DNA of 64,000 bases from Bacillus sp. AFS041924 (GTDB taxonomy: Bacteria; Bacillota; Bacilli; Bacillales; Bacillaceae_G), in contig NZ_NULG01000004.1 of the NCBI RefSeq assembly GCF_002577195.1, forward strand, positions 1 to 64,000, in the 5' to 3' direction. Position numbers and translations under genes: made by a program. Under the pieces are notes generated by a model, which saw nothing but the letters and a program-made list of their open reading frames with translations, was not told where the DNA came from and made no database searches. Of the stretch, positions 63,494 through 64,000 are shown piece by piece. How positions within the stretch are numbered: position 1 is the first letter of the stretch; each line of letters starts with the position of its first letter.

Positions 63494-64000
63494 ATGAGAA
63501 TTGATAAAATTTTAGCCAATATGGGATATGGAAGTAGGAAAGAAGTTAAGGCATTACTAAAACAAGGCGTTGTAAAAGTAGGGGACAATATTGTCAAAAG
63601 CCCAAAAGAACATGTAGATATTGAACAACAAGTTGTAACGGTGAATGGTGAAGTAGTAGAGTATAAAGAATTTGTTTATTTAATGATGAACAAGCCTCCA
63701 GGTGTTATATCTGCTACTGAAGATTCTGAGCACGAAACAGTCATCGGTTTATTAGAATATGAAGATATCATTTTCGAACCATTTCCAGTTGGACGTTTGG
63801 ATAAGGATACAGAAGGATTATTATTAATAACGAATGATGGTCATTTAGCTCACCAATTACTTTCTCCCAAAAAACACGTTCCAAAGAAGTATTACGCAAC
63901 GATTGATGGAAAAGTAACGGAAGAAGATATTAAATCATTTGAAAAAGGTGTAACTTTAGAAGATGGTTATTTAACGAAACCTGGATATTTAACAATTCTT
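63494..64000 (+). CDS. rsuA: 16S rRNA pseudouridine synthase, RsuA/RluE type (partial)
   Basis: 169 codons are visible and the frame runs off the window. An N-terminal S4 domain (MRIDKILANMGYGSRKEVKA, about 1-60) is followed by the RsuA catalytic domain. The catalytic Asp lies in PVGRLDKDTEGLLLITNDG (about residue 100). ATG 63494 has AAAGGTG upstream. Family members modify U516 of 16S rRNA or a nearby 23S site. B. subtilis YtzG is the likely counterpart next to ytgP. Confidence 0.92.
   Translation, partial: MRIDKILANMGYGSRKEVKALLKQGVVKVGDNIVKSPKEHVDIEQQVVTVNGEVVEYKEFVYLMMNKPPGVISATEDSEHETVIGLLEYEDIIFEPFPVGRLDKDTEGLLLITNDGHLAHQLLSPKKHVPKKYYATIDGKVTEEDIKSFEKGVTLEDGYLTKPGYLTIL

Overview
The window is an AT-rich, low-GC Firmicutes chromosome segment. 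Gene content and order match the Bacillus subtilis 'yt' region: menFDHBEC, ytkD, ytlACD, pckA, metK, ytoA, ytpB, ytqAB, ytzC, yttB, leuS, ytwF, ytfP, ytgP and an rsuA-like gene. Strong Shine-Dalgarno sequences, an S-box, a T-box, a pbuE-type adenine riboswitch and bacillithiol-dependent FosB all fit Bacillaceae. The exact genus cannot be fixed from the sequence alone. It is not B. subtilis itself: gene order is rearranged and there are insertions.

Layout. 1-670: seven tRNA genes (Thr, His, Gly, Ile, Asn, Ser, Glu), probably the end of a longer RNA operon. 0.7-3.1 kb: a decayed gene, then adaA plus an EamA transporter. 3.6-11.6 kb: the glycogen operon glgBCDAP. 11.6-15.4 kb: lipase, AIM24 protein, cold-shock protein, TspO and YteA. 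15.4-24.1 kb: menaquinone genes (menA divergent from menFDHBEC), interrupted by a repeat element. 24.2-29.7 kb: yidD, ytzI, ytkD, the ytlACD ABC transporter, an Rrf2 regulator and an AhpD-like protein. 30-33.4 kb: pckA and metK with its SAM riboswitch. 33.5-41 kb: accessory block with an oxidoreductase, a glycosidase/MarR pair, a deaminase under an adenine riboswitch, DinB, fosB, pirin and OsmC. 41.3-44.5 kb: polyamine genes, in which an SpeA-type decarboxylase and spermidine synthase form one 776-codon frame next to a long E. coli-type speD. 44.6-50.3 kb: glycosyltransferase, PAP2 phosphatase, ytoA, ytpB and a cation antiporter. 50.5-51.6 kb: a His-rich secreted protein and two kinds of repeat. 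51.6-58 kb: mnmL/mnmM, ytzC, yttB, and leuS with its T-box. 58-59.4 kb: gene remnants. 59.4-64 kb: ytwF, small ORFs, ytfP, ytgP and a truncated rsuA-like gene.

How the parts work together. GlgC and GlgD make ADP-glucose, GlgA and GlgB build glycogen and GlgP degrades it. MenF to MenC make dihydroxynaphthoate, which MenA prenylates. MetK makes SAM, which SpeD decarboxylates; SpeE uses that product to make spermidine. SAM use also yields methylthioadenosine, a plausible substrate of the adenine-switched deaminase. FosB, pirin and OsmC look like an electrophile/thiol-stress group.

The least expected items are the SpeA-SpeE fused frame with an internal ribosome site at the joint, the adenine ON-riboswitch in front of a deaminase, and several short structured repeats (an element with terminal inverted repeats in two copies, a three-unit 52-nt hairpin array, a 20-22-nt array and a GC-rich element).
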